NCBI GenBank assembly: GCA_025408425.1
Contig: JANXYX010000022.1
Coordinates: 1-52,936 of the forward strand
Source: Granulicella sp.
Lineage (GTDB): Bacteria; Acidobacteriota; Terriglobia; Terriglobales; Acidobacteriaceae
Length of the DNA: 52,936 nucleotides
Reading direction: 5' to 3'
Part shown: piece after piece, positions 30,661 through 38,239 of the stretch
How the letters are laid out: every line of letters starts with the position of its first letter
Numbering within the stretch: the stretch's first letter is position 1
Program-made: the position numbers and the translations under genes
Notes under the pieces: model-generated
Databases searched by the model: none
Told to the model about the DNA's origin: nothing
Seen by the model: only the letters and a program-made list of their open reading frames with translations

Positions 30661-30831
30661 TTAGTTGAAGCCGCAGGCATTTGGATCGCTGGGTGGGCAC
30701 ATCGGAGTCGGCACATTAGCAGGCTTGGAAACAACCACCTTGCTCTGGGTAGAAGCGGAAGAGATCTGGGTGGAGGCGGCTGCACCGGTAAGAACGAGGG
30801 CGACGACGAATGCGCGGACGGCAAATTTCAT
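30661..30831 (-). CDS. Secreted 56-residue peptide, tandem copy 1 (distal)
   Basis: A frame too short for most gene callers. Signal peptide MKFAVRAFVVALVLTGAAA, then a mature segment of about 37 residues, STQISSASTQSKVVVSKPAN, continuing VPTPMCPPSDPNACGFN. Two cysteines (45 and 53) could form a small disulfide loop around PPSDPNA. AGGAG precedes the ATG at good distance. The protein is identical to copy 2, though the DNA differs at four synonymous sites. Family and function are not recognised; a secreted signal, toxin or matrix peptide are all possible. Confidence 0.72.
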   Translation of the reverse strand: MKFAVRAFVVALVLTGAAASTQISSASTQSKVVVSKPANVPTPMCPPSDPNACGFN

Positions 30832-30905
30832 GGGGATAACTCCTGAGTAATGGAAGAAAAGCTATTAGCCAATGGATCTACTGGTAAATGGGGGACTGCT
30901 AAGGC

Positions 30906-31076
30906 TTAGTTGAAGCCACAGGCATTTGGGTCGCTGGGTGGGCACATCGGGGTCGGCACATTGGCAGGCTTGGAAACAACCACCTTGCTCTGGGTAGAAG
31001 CGGAAGAGATCTGGGTGGAGGCGGCTGCACCGGTAAGAACGAGGGCGACGACGAATGCGCGGACGGCAAATTTCAT
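30906..31076 (-). CDS. Secreted 56-residue peptide, tandem copy 2
   Basis: Same 56-residue product as copy 1. The longer in-frame start at 31175 would add 33 residues read from the copy 3 end and spacer; the ATG at 31076, with AGGAGTTTTCCCC directly upstream, is the right one. Signal peptide followed by a mature part with Cys45 and Cys53. The middle position and shared spacing suggest one transcript for all three. Confidence 0.75.
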   Translation of the reverse strand: MKFAVRAFVVALVLTGAAASTQISSASTQSKVVVSKPANVPTPMCPPSDPNACGFN

Positions 31077-31135
31077 GGGGAAAACTCCTAAGTAATGGAA
31101 AGAAAAGCTACTGGTAAATGGGGGACTGCTAAGGC

Positions 31136-31306
31136 TTAGTTGAAGCCACAGGCATTTGGGTCGCTGGGTGGGCACATCGGGGTCGGCACATTGGCAGGCT
31201 TGGAAACAACCACCTTGCTCTGGGCGGAAGCGGAAGAGATCTGGGTGGAGGCGGCTGCACCGGTGAGAACCAGAACGATGACGAATGCGCGGACGATATA
31301 CTTCAT
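31136..31306 (-). CDS. Secreted 56-residue peptide, tandem copy 3 (promoter-proximal)
   Basis: Same length and identical C-terminal half as copies 1 and 2. Changes are F3Y, A4I, V10I, A11V in the signal peptide and T28A early in the mature part. GGAG precedes the ATG. It is the first gene in the transcription direction, so the promoter for the set probably lies in 31310-31450. Selection appears to keep the mature end constant while the signal varies conservatively. Confidence 0.74.
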   Translation of the reverse strand: MKYIVRAFVIVLVLTGAAASTQISSASAQSKVVVSKPANVPTPMCPPSDPNACGFN

Positions 31307-31634
31307 TGGGGAGGTACTCCTAAAGTTGTATTCCCCTATAAAGATTTCTCTTTACAGGGTCGATGGAGTAACCATAGGATAGACAATGAAGTAAGTCTAT
31401 TGGAATCAACAACATATCTTAATATATAATAAGCATGGTTACCGAAGTACCCAAATCGGTCCCTTTTTGAAACCTGCAAAATGATCTCGTTCGCCCCCAA
31501 GTGCAGACCCACCAATCCATTGACACCAACGGTCTGGCACCACCTCACATGAATTGGTCGATTTAAAGCAAAGAACTTCCCCAGTCTAAAACCTTCTCAG
31601 ACTCAGGGAGACTCAGTGCTTGCTTGGATTATGC
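31307..31634. other. 328-nt AT-richer intergenic region upstream of the peptide array
   Basis: Between infC and the peptide array, both on the - strand. It holds a small hairpin TAAAGA-GAAA-TCTTTA (31339-31354, as read on the - strand) ahead of peptide copy 3, and a CTGAGTCTCCCTGAGTC direct repeat near 31597-31615. A 70-codon frame on the - strand (31336-31548) has no supporting features. rpmI and rplT, which usually follow infC, are absent. Confidence 0.5.
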
Positions 31635-32267
31635 CTAAATGGTGTCAGTAACAGCTTCAGGTGCCGCCGCACTCGGCTGGACAACAGCAGTTGCCGTATG
31701 CGCGACTACCTTCTTGGGAGCAGGCTGTTCAGCCTTCTTTGAAGGCGCAATGATCGCGTGCAGAGTCGTGCCTTCCATGCGAGGCATAAACTCCACGATG
31801 CCGGCATCGCCAATGTCGAGAATCAGGCGATTGATGATCTTGTAGCCCAGGTCACGGTGGGCCATCTGCCGTCCCTTGAAGCGCAGCGAAGCCTTCACCT
31901 TGTCGCCCTCGCCCAAAAAGCGAACGGCCTGATTCTTCTTGGTCTGGTAGTCATGCTCATCTACCGTCACGGAGAACTTCACTTCTTTGATGACAATGAC
32001 CTTCTGCTTCTTGCGGGCAGCGCGATCACTCTTGTCTTTCTCATACAAAAACTTGCCATAGTCCTGGATCTTGCACACAGGAGGTACGGCATTGGGAGAA
32101 ATCTCGACCAGGTCAAGAGCCCGTTCCCGGGCCATCTTCAGCGCATCAAAAGGCGCCATGACGCCAAGCTGCTCGCCATTCTCGTCGATGACGCGGATCT
32201 CCCGCGCGCGGATACGTTCGTTAGTGCGGATAAAAGACTTTGCGGAGCGTTTATCAATTGGTGGAAT
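31635..32267 (-). CDS. infC: Translation initiation factor IF-3 with AUU start codon
   Basis: 210 residues. The frame from the first ATG (32159) lacks the N-terminal domain. Reading upstream gives RTNERIRAREIRVIDENGEQLGV, the conserved IF-3 start. The only start that fits is ATT at 32265-32267, with GGAGG 6 nt before it. AUU initiation is the hallmark of infC, used for self-limitation because IF-3 rejects non-AUG starts. The C-terminal domain is complete (VKFSVTVDEHDYQTK, VKASLRFKGRQMAH), then an Ala-rich tail of about 28 residues. rpmI-rplT do not follow, unlike in many bacteria. Confidence 0.92.
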   Translation of the reverse strand: MPPIDKRSAKSFIRTNERIRAREIRVIDENGEQLGVMAPFDALKMARERALDLVEISPNAVPPVCKIQDYGKFLYEKDKSDRAARKKQKVIVIKEVKFSVTVDEHDYQTKKNQAVRFLGEGDKVKASLRFKGRQMAHRDLGYKIINRLILDIGDAGIVEFMPRMEGTTLHAIIAPSKKAEQPAPKKVVAHTATAVVQPSAAAPEAVTDTI

Positions 32268-32458
32268 AGGTCGCCTCCACAGCCAGCTTTCGAGCGGGCC
32301 ATGCGTGGGTTAGGGGTTATGCGCACCGGATACAAAAAGGTTGCGCTGCAACGTGGAGTATACCATCCTGCGCGTCCGCCCGCTGTTTCGCTGCAAGTGC
32401 GAAGCACCGCTCCGCCCATCACTTCCCGCCTTCAGGCAAGCAGCAGTGGCGCCTTACA

Positions 32459-32486
32459 GTGTATCTTTGCTTCGACCGCATGCAAC
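32459..32486 (-). promoter_or_regulatory. Possible infC promoter
   Basis: On the - strand TTGCAT, a 16-nt spacer and TACACT. This would give an infC leader of about 190 nt. The match is moderate. Confidence 0.35.
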
Positions 32487-32527
32487 ACCGTGTACTCTCG
32501 TAACGGCTGCTGACGAAAGGGAAATGA

Positions 32528-33169
32528 ATGAAACGCCGCATCCTGCTAGTGGACGATGAAGTTGCAGTCTTGCTCACCATGAAAGCTGTACTCGAGATCA
32601 GCGGCTTCGACGTGGACACCGCCGCCTCCGCCCGAGAAGGCAAAGCGCGGCTCCGCACCCGCGAGTACGACATGGTCATCACCGACATGCGTATGGAAAG
32701 CGATGTTGCGGGCCATGAAGTGATCCAGGCTGCCCGCGTGGCACCCTACCATCCCGCCGTTGCGCTCCTCACCGCTTTTCCAGTGGATGAAGGGGACTGG
32801 CAGGAACTAGGCTCGCCCAAACTGCTGCTCAAGCCCATGCATACCCGTGTCCTGCTGCAGCAGATCGAGAAACTCTTTGACTCCCACCAGCAGAAGCTCG
32901 CCAAACTGACAGCAACCTCTCAGGCCGGGTCCGCTCTCACGCCTGCCAAATCAAGCACTGCAAAAAAATCCACTAAGCCAACTGCTAAATCACTGCCCTC
33001 CAAGGCAGCAGCAAAGGTTCCGAAGCCGGCAGCAAAGGCTGCAGCACCGGCCTCAAAGCCAGCGAAGAAGCTTCCCGCCAAAGCGGCGAAGAAAACTGCG
33101 AAGAAAGCCGTGAAGACGCCCGCAAAGAAGACTGCAACGTCGTCCGCAAAAAAATCAGCCACCAAGTAG
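32528..33169 (+). CDS. Response regulator receiver domain fused to a histone-H1-like Lys/Ala tail
   Basis: 213 residues. Residues 1-125 form a receiver domain: acidic pair Asp9/Asp10 (LLVDDE), phosphorylation site Asp53 (MVITDMRM), Thr82 (LLTAF) and Lys102-Pro103 (LLKPM). From about residue 130 the chain is made of Ala-Lys-Pro-Thr-Ser repeats (PAKKLPAKAAKKTAKKAVK), like eukaryotic histone H1 tails and bacterial H1-like proteins such as AlgP or HctB. No helix-turn-helix is present. The tail could bind DNA without sequence specificity. GAAAGGGAA precedes the ATG. It converges on a HisKA-like gene. Confidence 0.87.
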   Translation: MKRRILLVDDEVAVLLTMKAVLEISGFDVDTAASAREGKARLRTREYDMVITDMRMESDVAGHEVIQAARVAPYHPAVALLTAFPVDEGDWQELGSPKLLLKPMHTRVLLQQIEKLFDSHQQKLAKLTATSQAGSALTPAKSSTAKKSTKPTAKSLPSKAAAKVPKPAAKAAAPASKPAKKLPAKAAKKTAKKAVKTPAKKTATSSAKKSATK

Positions 33170-33200
33170 CGCCAGATCCGGCGACGTCAGCCTGCTCAGC

Positions 33201-33236
33201 AACACATACCCCGCGATCTACCGCGGGGTATGTGTT
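33201..33236. terminator. Perfect 15-bp bidirectional terminator hairpin
   Basis: AACACATACCCCGCG / CGCGGGGTATGTGTT with a 6-nt loop, flanked by TTTTAA on the + side. The stop codon of the - strand gene at 33218 lies in the loop, so that gene ends inside the hairpin. Confidence 0.9.
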
Positions 33237-33505
33237 TTAATGTAAGTCCGCAGATTGCTATTGATATCAAGCGCCTTTTGCACTCCGCCATCCAGCATCT
33301 TCAACCAGTCAGACGCGGGCTCTTTCAGCCCCGTCGTGCCCAGCAGGTAGCTCGTTTGGACGATGATCTCCAGCGCGTTACTTAGATCATGGGCGAGGCG
33401 TCGAATCTCAACCGCGAGATCCTCGGGAATCTGGTCGCCTTCGGCGGCAAGGAATAGTTCACCATCATTAGTTTTCGTCATAGGAAGGACCCGGAGACCT
33501 CGCAT
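33218..33505 (-). CDS. Stand-alone HisKA-like phosphoacceptor protein without kinase domain
   Basis: 95 residues from the ATG at 33505, chosen because AGGAA lies about 7 nt before it. The frame extends to 33553, and Met9 (33481) is another option. Residues 30-55 (DLAVEIRRLAHDLSNALEII) match the H-box of HisKA domains of the AHDFNN type, with His39 as likely phosphoacceptor. DGGVQKALDINSNLRTYI fits the second helix of the hairpin. No HATPase domain follows. It may be a phosphotransfer or scaffold protein for the convergent receiver protein. This is an inference from motif and neighbourhood. Confidence 0.65.
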   Translation of the reverse strand: MRGLRVLPMTKTNDGELFLAAEGDQIPEDLAVEIRRLAHDLSNALEIIVQTSYLLGTTGLKEPASDWLKMLDGGVQKALDINSNLRTYIKTHTPR

Positions 33506-33580
33506 CTGGTTTTCCTGCCTTACAGCGCAGCAGAGATTAAACATTGGATGCATCCAGAGTGTAAGGCAGCCAGCGCCGAA

Positions 33581-33609
33581 TTGACATAGGCGGCGGTGTT
33601 TGTAAGACT
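33581..33609 (+). promoter_or_regulatory. Probable promoter of tRNA-Leu
   Basis: Perfect TTGACA at 33581-33586 with a weak -10 (TAAGAC/AAGACT, 16-17 nt spacing), about 55 nt before the tRNA. Confidence 0.5.
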
Positions 33610-33663
33610 AGCCACTGTGCGGTTGGGATGCCTCAGCTTTGCTGGGCACTTCAAGTAGACCGT

Positions 33664-33750
33664 GCCGTAGTGGCGGAATTGGCAGACGCGCATGGTTCAG
33701 GTCCATGTACTCGCAAGGGTGTGGGGGTTCGAGTCCCCCCTTCGGCACCA
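33664..33750 (+). tRNA. tRNA-Leu (anticodon CAG)
   Basis: 87 nt, with an encoded CCA end. Acceptor arms GCCGTAG and CTTCGGC pair with one U-U mismatch. The anticodon stem CATGG/CCATG encloses TTCAGGT, giving CAG. A long variable arm (TACTCGCAAGGGTGT) shows a class II tRNA. The T arm is GGGGG-TTCGAGT-CCCCC. It closely resembles E. coli tRNA-Leu(CAG) in layout. Confidence 0.95.
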
Positions 33751-33903
33751 AAATCTTTACCTTCAGATGATTCCTGCATCGAAGTCCGCGTTCTTGATGT
33801 GGCAGCCCACGGGCTCCAGCCCGTTATCGCTGGAATCAGCTTCTGCATTCTTTATCAGTAGGCTCATCTCCTCCGCTTCTGAGTCCATCAAAAGTAGTGA
33901 AAC

Positions 33904-34707
33904 ATGGCGACCCAGCTAGACCAGATCCTCGCGCATACCCTGTTGGAAGTAAACGCTCGCAAGCTCACCGCCGACTTCGGCCTGCTGGAGCGAAAAGCCG
34001 CTGCCCACCAGCCCCGGGGCTTCATCGCCGGGCTCCGTTCCGCCGCTGTGGAACGCCCCGCCATCATCGCCGAAATCAAGAAGGCGTCGCCCTCCAAGGG
34101 GCTCATTCGCAGTGACTTCCATCCAGCCCGTCACGCCCTCGCCTATCAGTCCGCTGGTGCAGCAGCCATCTCCGTCCTCACCGATGAGGAGTTCTTCCTC
34201 GGCTCGCTTGAGGATCTCGAGGCAGCCTCTGCGGCAGTCACCATACCCTGCATCCGCAAGGACTTCATCCTCGATCCCTTTCAGGTTCTGGAAGCTCGTG
34301 CCGCGGGTGCTGACGCCATCCTGCTGATCGTTGCCGCACACACCGATGCCGGCCTTCGCGACCTCTACGCCGAGGCGGTCTCCCTTGGCCTCGACGTACT
34401 CTGCGAGGCTCACGATCGCGACGAGATCGCCCGCGCCACCGACCTTGGCTTCGACCTCATCGGTGTCAACAGCCGAGACCTGCGCAGTTTCACCGTTCGC
34501 ACTGACTCCCTGCTCGAACTCGCCGCCTATCTGCCTGCCAACGCTCTCCACGTTGCGGAAAGCGGCATCCGCTCTGCGGAGGACATCGCCCGGCTCAAGG
34601 CCGTCGGCTACGGTGCCTTTCTCATCGGAGAAGCCTTCATGCGCCAGCCAGATCCCGGTGCTGCTCTCGCGTTGCTCCTCGACCGCGACTACTCTCTCGA
34701 TCTCTAA
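33904..34707 (+). CDS. trpC: Indole-3-glycerol phosphate synthase
   Basis: 267-residue TIM-barrel enzyme of tryptophan synthesis that closes the indole ring from CdRP. Motifs in order: IIAEIKKASPSKGLI (substrate lysine), ISVLTDEEFFLGSLEDL, IPCIRKDFILDPFQV, ILLIVAAHTDAG, VLCEAHDRDEIARA, DLIGVNSRDLRSF, VAESGIRSAEDIARL and FLIGEAFMRQPDPG. All match the family. Cytoplasmic. trpF follows 47 nt downstream. The other trp genes are not in the window. Confidence 0.96.
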   Translation: MATQLDQILAHTLLEVNARKLTADFGLLERKAAAHQPRGFIAGLRSAAVERPAIIAEIKKASPSKGLIRSDFHPARHALAYQSAGAAAISVLTDEEFFLGSLEDLEAASAAVTIPCIRKDFILDPFQVLEARAAGADAILLIVAAHTDAGLRDLYAEAVSLGLDVLCEAHDRDEIARATDLGFDLIGVNSRDLRSFTVRTDSLLELAAYLPANALHVAESGIRSAEDIARLKAVGYGAFLIGEAFMRQPDPGAALALLLDRDYSLDL

Positions 34708-34754
34708 GTCGAAACTCGGCGGCAACCCCGCAATCCACGTAAACTACCCAAGCC

Positions 34755-35420
34755 ATGTGGATCAAGATCTGCGCCAACACCAACCTCGAAGACACTCTGC
34801 TGGCCACATCACTCGGCGCGGACGCAGTCGGATTTGTCTTTGCCCCAAGCGCGCGCCAGGTCACTACCGCGCAGGTCGCAGCTATTACCCCGCACCTGCC
34901 CGCAGCGGTGGAGCGTGTTGGTGTCTTCCAATCCAACAACGCGGACGAAATTGCCACCACTATCGATCAGGCCGGCCTCACCGCAGCACAGCTTCATGGC
35001 GGAGTCGACCTCAACCTCGCTACCCGCTTGCACCAGATCTTCGGGGGGCGCATCAAGCTCATCCAGACCGTCCACTGGATCGTTGAACCCGGTACATCCA
35101 GCGCCGAACCCGTGCGTCAGCAGCTTCAGCAACTCGTGGACCATCCCGGCATCCATCACGTCCTCATAGACTCGAAGGTTGGCAAATCTCTAGGCGGAAC
35201 CGGCGTTACCTTTCCCTGGGCCGAGGCCCGCGCAGTCTTCGCCGAATTCGCGCCTCAGCTCCACATCATCGTCGCTGGCGGCCTGCGTCCAGACAACGTA
35301 GCCACCGCCATTCACGAACTCCGGCCCTGGGGCGTCGATGTGGCCAGTGGCGTCGAGATTCAGCCCGGGCAGAAAGACCCCAGCAAGCTCGCCGACTTCA
35401 TCCGCATCGCGCGCCACTAG
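34755..35420 (+). CDS. trpF: Phosphoribosylanthranilate isomerase
   Basis: 221-residue TIM-barrel enzyme that converts PRA to CdRP, the substrate of TrpC. It begins MWIKICANTNLED, the family start with the catalytic Cys; FVFAPSARQVT follows. The acid is expected in LIDSKVGKSLGGTGVTF (DS-x-x-G-GTG). IIVAGGLRPDNVATAI and VDVASGVEIQPGQKDPSKL close the barrel. Slightly long but normal. It lies directly behind trpC, the product order being reversed relative to the pathway, and 44 nt before the peptidase gene. Confidence 0.95.
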   Translation: MWIKICANTNLEDTLLATSLGADAVGFVFAPSARQVTTAQVAAITPHLPAAVERVGVFQSNNADEIATTIDQAGLTAAQLHGGVDLNLATRLHQIFGGRIKLIQTVHWIVEPGTSSAEPVRQQLQQLVDHPGIHHVLIDSKVGKSLGGTGVTFPWAEARAVFAEFAPQLHIIVAGGLRPDNVATAIHELRPWGVDVASGVEIQPGQKDPSKLADFIRIARH

Positions 35421-35464
35421 CAACCAGGGCGGCTCACGGATGTCCATCCAACACAGCACACCCG

Positions 35465-37612
35465 ATGTTTGAGATGATGCGATGGATGAAGCCGACACTC
35501 GCCGCCCTGATCTCTACCCCTGCATCCCCCTTCAACTATCCGCCCGCGCATACCGTCGATCAGGTGGACGACTACTTCGGCACCCAGGTCCCTGATCCCT
35601 ACCGTTGGATGGAGGATGTCGACTCTCCCGAGGTCAAGTCCTGGGTCGATGCCGAGAACACCCTCACCCAGAGCTACCTCGCCCAGATCCCCGGCCGCGA
35701 ACAGTTGCAAACCCGCATCACCGAACTCACCAACTTCGAGCGCTATACCGCTCCGGTCAAGCGCGGCAGTCGTTACTTCTACGCTCATAACTCGGGGCTC
35801 CAGAACCAGAACGTCATCTACTGGCAGCAGGGCCTCACCGGCGAGCCAAAGATCCTCCTCGACCCCAACACCATGTCCTCCGACGGCACCGTAGCCCTCA
35901 GCGACATCAGCATCACCGACGACGGTCAACTCGCCGCCTACTCCATCGCCGAGGCAGGCAGCGACTGGGTCAAGTGGCACGTCCGCGACGTCACCACCGG
36001 CATCGACCTTCCCGACCTCATCGAATGGTCCAAGTTCAGCCATGCCGCCTGGCTCAAAGACGCCAGTGGATTCTTCTACGAGGGGTACGATCAGCCTGCC
36101 GCCGATGCCCTCAAGGCTGCCAACTACTTTCACAATGTCTTCTTCCACAAACTCGGAACCCCGCAGTCGCAGGACACGCTCATCTTCGATCGTCCCGACG
36201 ACAAGGAGCTGAACGTAGGCGCCTCAGTGACAGACGACGGCCGCTACCTGATCCTCGAGTCCAGTAAAGGAACCAGTCCCAACAATCAGGTCTCCATAAA
36301 AGACCTCGCCCACCCGGACGCGCCCATCCTCAAGCTTGTCACCACGCCCGACGCCACCTACAGCATCATCGACAACGACGGCTCCCTCTTCTGGCTCCGA
36401 ACCACCCTCGACGCGCCCAACGGCAAAGTCATCGCCATCGACCTCAACCATCCAGACCGTTCCAGTTGGACCACCATCATCCCCGAGAGCGGCAACTCGC
36501 TCGACGCCGTCAGCATGGTGTACGACACGCTCATCGCCAGCTACCTCGCCGACGCGCAAAGTCTGGTCGAACTTCACTCCCGCGATGGCAGTCTCATTCA
36601 GCGTCTCCAGCTGCCCACCATCGGCACCGTCTCCGGCTTCAGTGGCCATCGCCACGACGACGAAACCTTCTTCCAGTTCAGCAACTTCACCACCCCAGGT
36701 ACCATCTACCGGCTCGATCTCAACACCCGCCAGACCAGCCTCTACCGCCAGCCGGAACTCCAGTTCGACCCAGCCCAGTTCGAGACCACCCAGGACTTCT
36801 ACACCAGTAAAGACGGCACCCGCGTCCCCATGTTCCTCAGCTGCAAAAAAGGCCTCCAGCGCGACGGGAACGCTCCAACGCTCCTCTACGCCTACGGCGG
36901 CTTCAACGTCTCTCTCGTGCCGGACTTCGCATCTTCCCGCGTCCTCTGGATGGAGAGGGGCGGCATCTACGCCCAACCCAGCCTCCGCGGAGGTGGCGAA
37001 TACGGCGAAGCCTGGCACCAGGCCGGAACCAGGCTCAACAAGCAGAACGTCTTCGACGACTTTATCGCCGCAGCAGAGTACCTCATCGCCAACCACTACA
37101 CCTGCCCCGCCCGCCTCGCTATCAGTGGCGGCAGTAACGGCGGCCTACTCGTCGCCGCAGTCGAAATCCAGCGGCCCGATCTCTTCGGTGCCGTCCTGGC
37201 CGCAGTCGGCGTCATGGACATGCTCCGCTTCGATAAATTCACCATCGGCTGGGCATGGAAAGACGACTACGGCGCCCCTGGCGAGAACCCCGCCGAGTTC
37301 GCAGCCATCTACAAGTACTCGCCGCTTCACAATGTCCGCCCAGGCCTCGCCTACCCGCCCACCCTTATCACCACGGCCGACCACGACGACCGCGTCTTTC
37401 CCGCTCACAGCTTCAAATACGCAGCGGCCCTGCAGGCTGCCATCGCTAAAGGCCAGCAGTCAGACGGCAATGCAGCAGGTCCAGCCCTGATCCGCATCGA
37501 AACTCGTGCTGGCCACGGCAGCGGCATGCCCCTTAGCAAACGAGTCGAGCTGGCGGTCGATCAATACCTGTTTCTCTTTCGAGAACTGGGTATGCTCCCC
37601 GCCCAACTCTGA
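35465..37612 (+). CDS. Prolyl oligopeptidase (S9A family)
   Basis: 715-residue serine peptidase cutting short peptides after proline. Residues about 15-420 form the N-terminal segment and beta-propeller (PDPYRWMEDVDSPEVKSWV start). The C-terminal alpha/beta hydrolase domain contains Ser557 in ISGGSNGGLL, the DHDDRVFP motif with the catalytic Asp, and His684 in RAGHGSGMP. The order and spacing of the triad are standard. No signal peptide, so it is probably cytoplasmic or released by lysis. It follows trpF by 44 nt and may share the transcript, with no obvious functional link. Confidence 0.94.
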   Translation: MFEMMRWMKPTLAALISTPASPFNYPPAHTVDQVDDYFGTQVPDPYRWMEDVDSPEVKSWVDAENTLTQSYLAQIPGREQLQTRITELTNFERYTAPVKRGSRYFYAHNSGLQNQNVIYWQQGLTGEPKILLDPNTMSSDGTVALSDISITDDGQLAAYSIAEAGSDWVKWHVRDVTTGIDLPDLIEWSKFSHAAWLKDASGFFYEGYDQPAADALKAANYFHNVFFHKLGTPQSQDTLIFDRPDDKELNVGASVTDDGRYLILESSKGTSPNNQVSIKDLAHPDAPILKLVTTPDATYSIIDNDGSLFWLRTTLDAPNGKVIAIDLNHPDRSSWTTIIPESGNSLDAVSMVYDTLIASYLADAQSLVELHSRDGSLIQRLQLPTIGTVSGFSGHRHDDETFFQFSNFTTPGTIYRLDLNTRQTSLYRQPELQFDPAQFETTQDFYTSKDGTRVPMFLSCKKGLQRDGNAPTLLYAYGGFNVSLVPDFASSRVLWMERGGIYAQPSLRGGGEYGEAWHQAGTRLNKQNVFDDFIAAAEYLIANHYTCPARLAISGGSNGGLLVAAVEIQRPDLFGAVLAAVGVMDMLRFDKFTIGWAWKDDYGAPGENPAEFAAIYKYSPLHNVRPGLAYPPTLITTADHDDRVFPAHSFKYAAALQAAIAKGQQSDGNAAGPALIRIETRAGHGSGMPLSKRVELAVDQYLFLFRELGMLPAQL

Positions 37613-37941
37613 GCCAATTCAGCCCCGATCATCACTCCAGTTTCGCCGCCTTCGAGGGTGGCAATGGCCCAGCCATGTTTACTGGAAAGCCAATAATCAG
37701 AGATAAATACAGCAAATTAAGCGTGACAACTGGTCGAACCTCACCCATACTAATCAGACAGCTACCACCTTAGCTCTGCTTCATACAACTAAGGGGGTAT
37801 AGATCGACGATCGACTACACGATAGTGCATTTGCAGAAATTTGAATCCAGTCGCATCGCTGGCGCGTCCTATAGATGTAACAAAAGGTTGCTTCACTTTT
37901 AGAAATAAATATCTCCAAAGTGAAGGGAATTGAGGCATTGA
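37613..37941. other. 329-nt intergenic region with an inverted repeat before the small peptide gene
   Basis: No gene is supported. An inverted repeat CTTCACTTT (37891-37899) / AAAGTGAAG (37917-37925) lies just before the ribosome site of the next peptide gene. It could be an operator or an mRNA hairpin. A GATCGACGATCGAC palindrome-like element lies near 37802. No convincing promoter was identified. Confidence 0.45.
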
Positions 37942-38100
37942 ATGAAACTGCGACTCTCTATTGCGCTGCTCTTGACGTTTACTCCAATGCTGGCGTTCGC
38001 CAGACCCCGGACAGCGACTGTCCATATGCGGCCTCAGTTGTTCCATGATCGTGCACCCCGAATGCATACGCACGCCGCAAGACCGCATCTCGGCGCCTAA
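37942..38100 (+). CDS. Small secreted Arg/His-rich peptide (52 residues)
   Basis: A short frame missed by a 60-codon cut-off. MKLRLSIALLLTFTPMLAFA is a textbook signal peptide with an A-x-A cleavage site. The mature 32 residues (RPRTATVHMRPQLFHDRAPR then MHTHAARPHLGA) contain many Arg and His and no Cys. GAGG lies 7 nt before the ATG, and a strong terminator follows 75 nt after the stop. These points support a real gene. Function unknown; cationic or metal-binding peptide is possible. Confidence 0.68.
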   Translation: MKLRLSIALLLTFTPMLAFARPRTATVHMRPQLFHDRAPRMHTHAARPHLGA

Positions 38101-38174
38101 TTCAGAGTCAAAAGAAACACTAGCCAGGCAGGATTTGATAACTGCCGTCGGGCCTAAAATCTCTCGCTAGAAAC

Positions 38175-38206
38175 AACAGACCCTGGAGAATCCTCCAGGG
38201 TCTGTT
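38175..38206 (+). terminator. Rho-independent terminator of the small peptide gene
   Basis: Perfect 14-bp stem AACAGACCCTGGAG / CTCCAGGGTCTGTT, loop AATC, then CTCTTTT. It may also serve the convergent YXWGXW gene. Confidence 0.9.
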
Positions 38207-38239
38207 CTCTTTTAAGCCAACTCAAGGTTGGGCTGATAG

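Larger units (their letters stand above)
30661..31306 (-). repeat. Tandem array of three near-identical peptide-gene units
   Basis: Three 171-nt coding copies at 245- and 230-nt spacing with similar spacers (AGGAGTT..CCCC before each ATG; CTACTGGTAAATGGGGGACTG behind). Copies 1 and 2 differ at four base positions, all synonymous. Copy 3 differs mostly in the signal peptide. This is gene duplication, not a mobile element or CRISPR. Confidence 0.92.

Noticed and set aside
30661..31306. Tandem repeats as an insertion sequence or CRISPR
   Set aside because: Each unit is a complete gene with signal peptide and ribosome site; no transposase, terminal inverted repeats or spacers.
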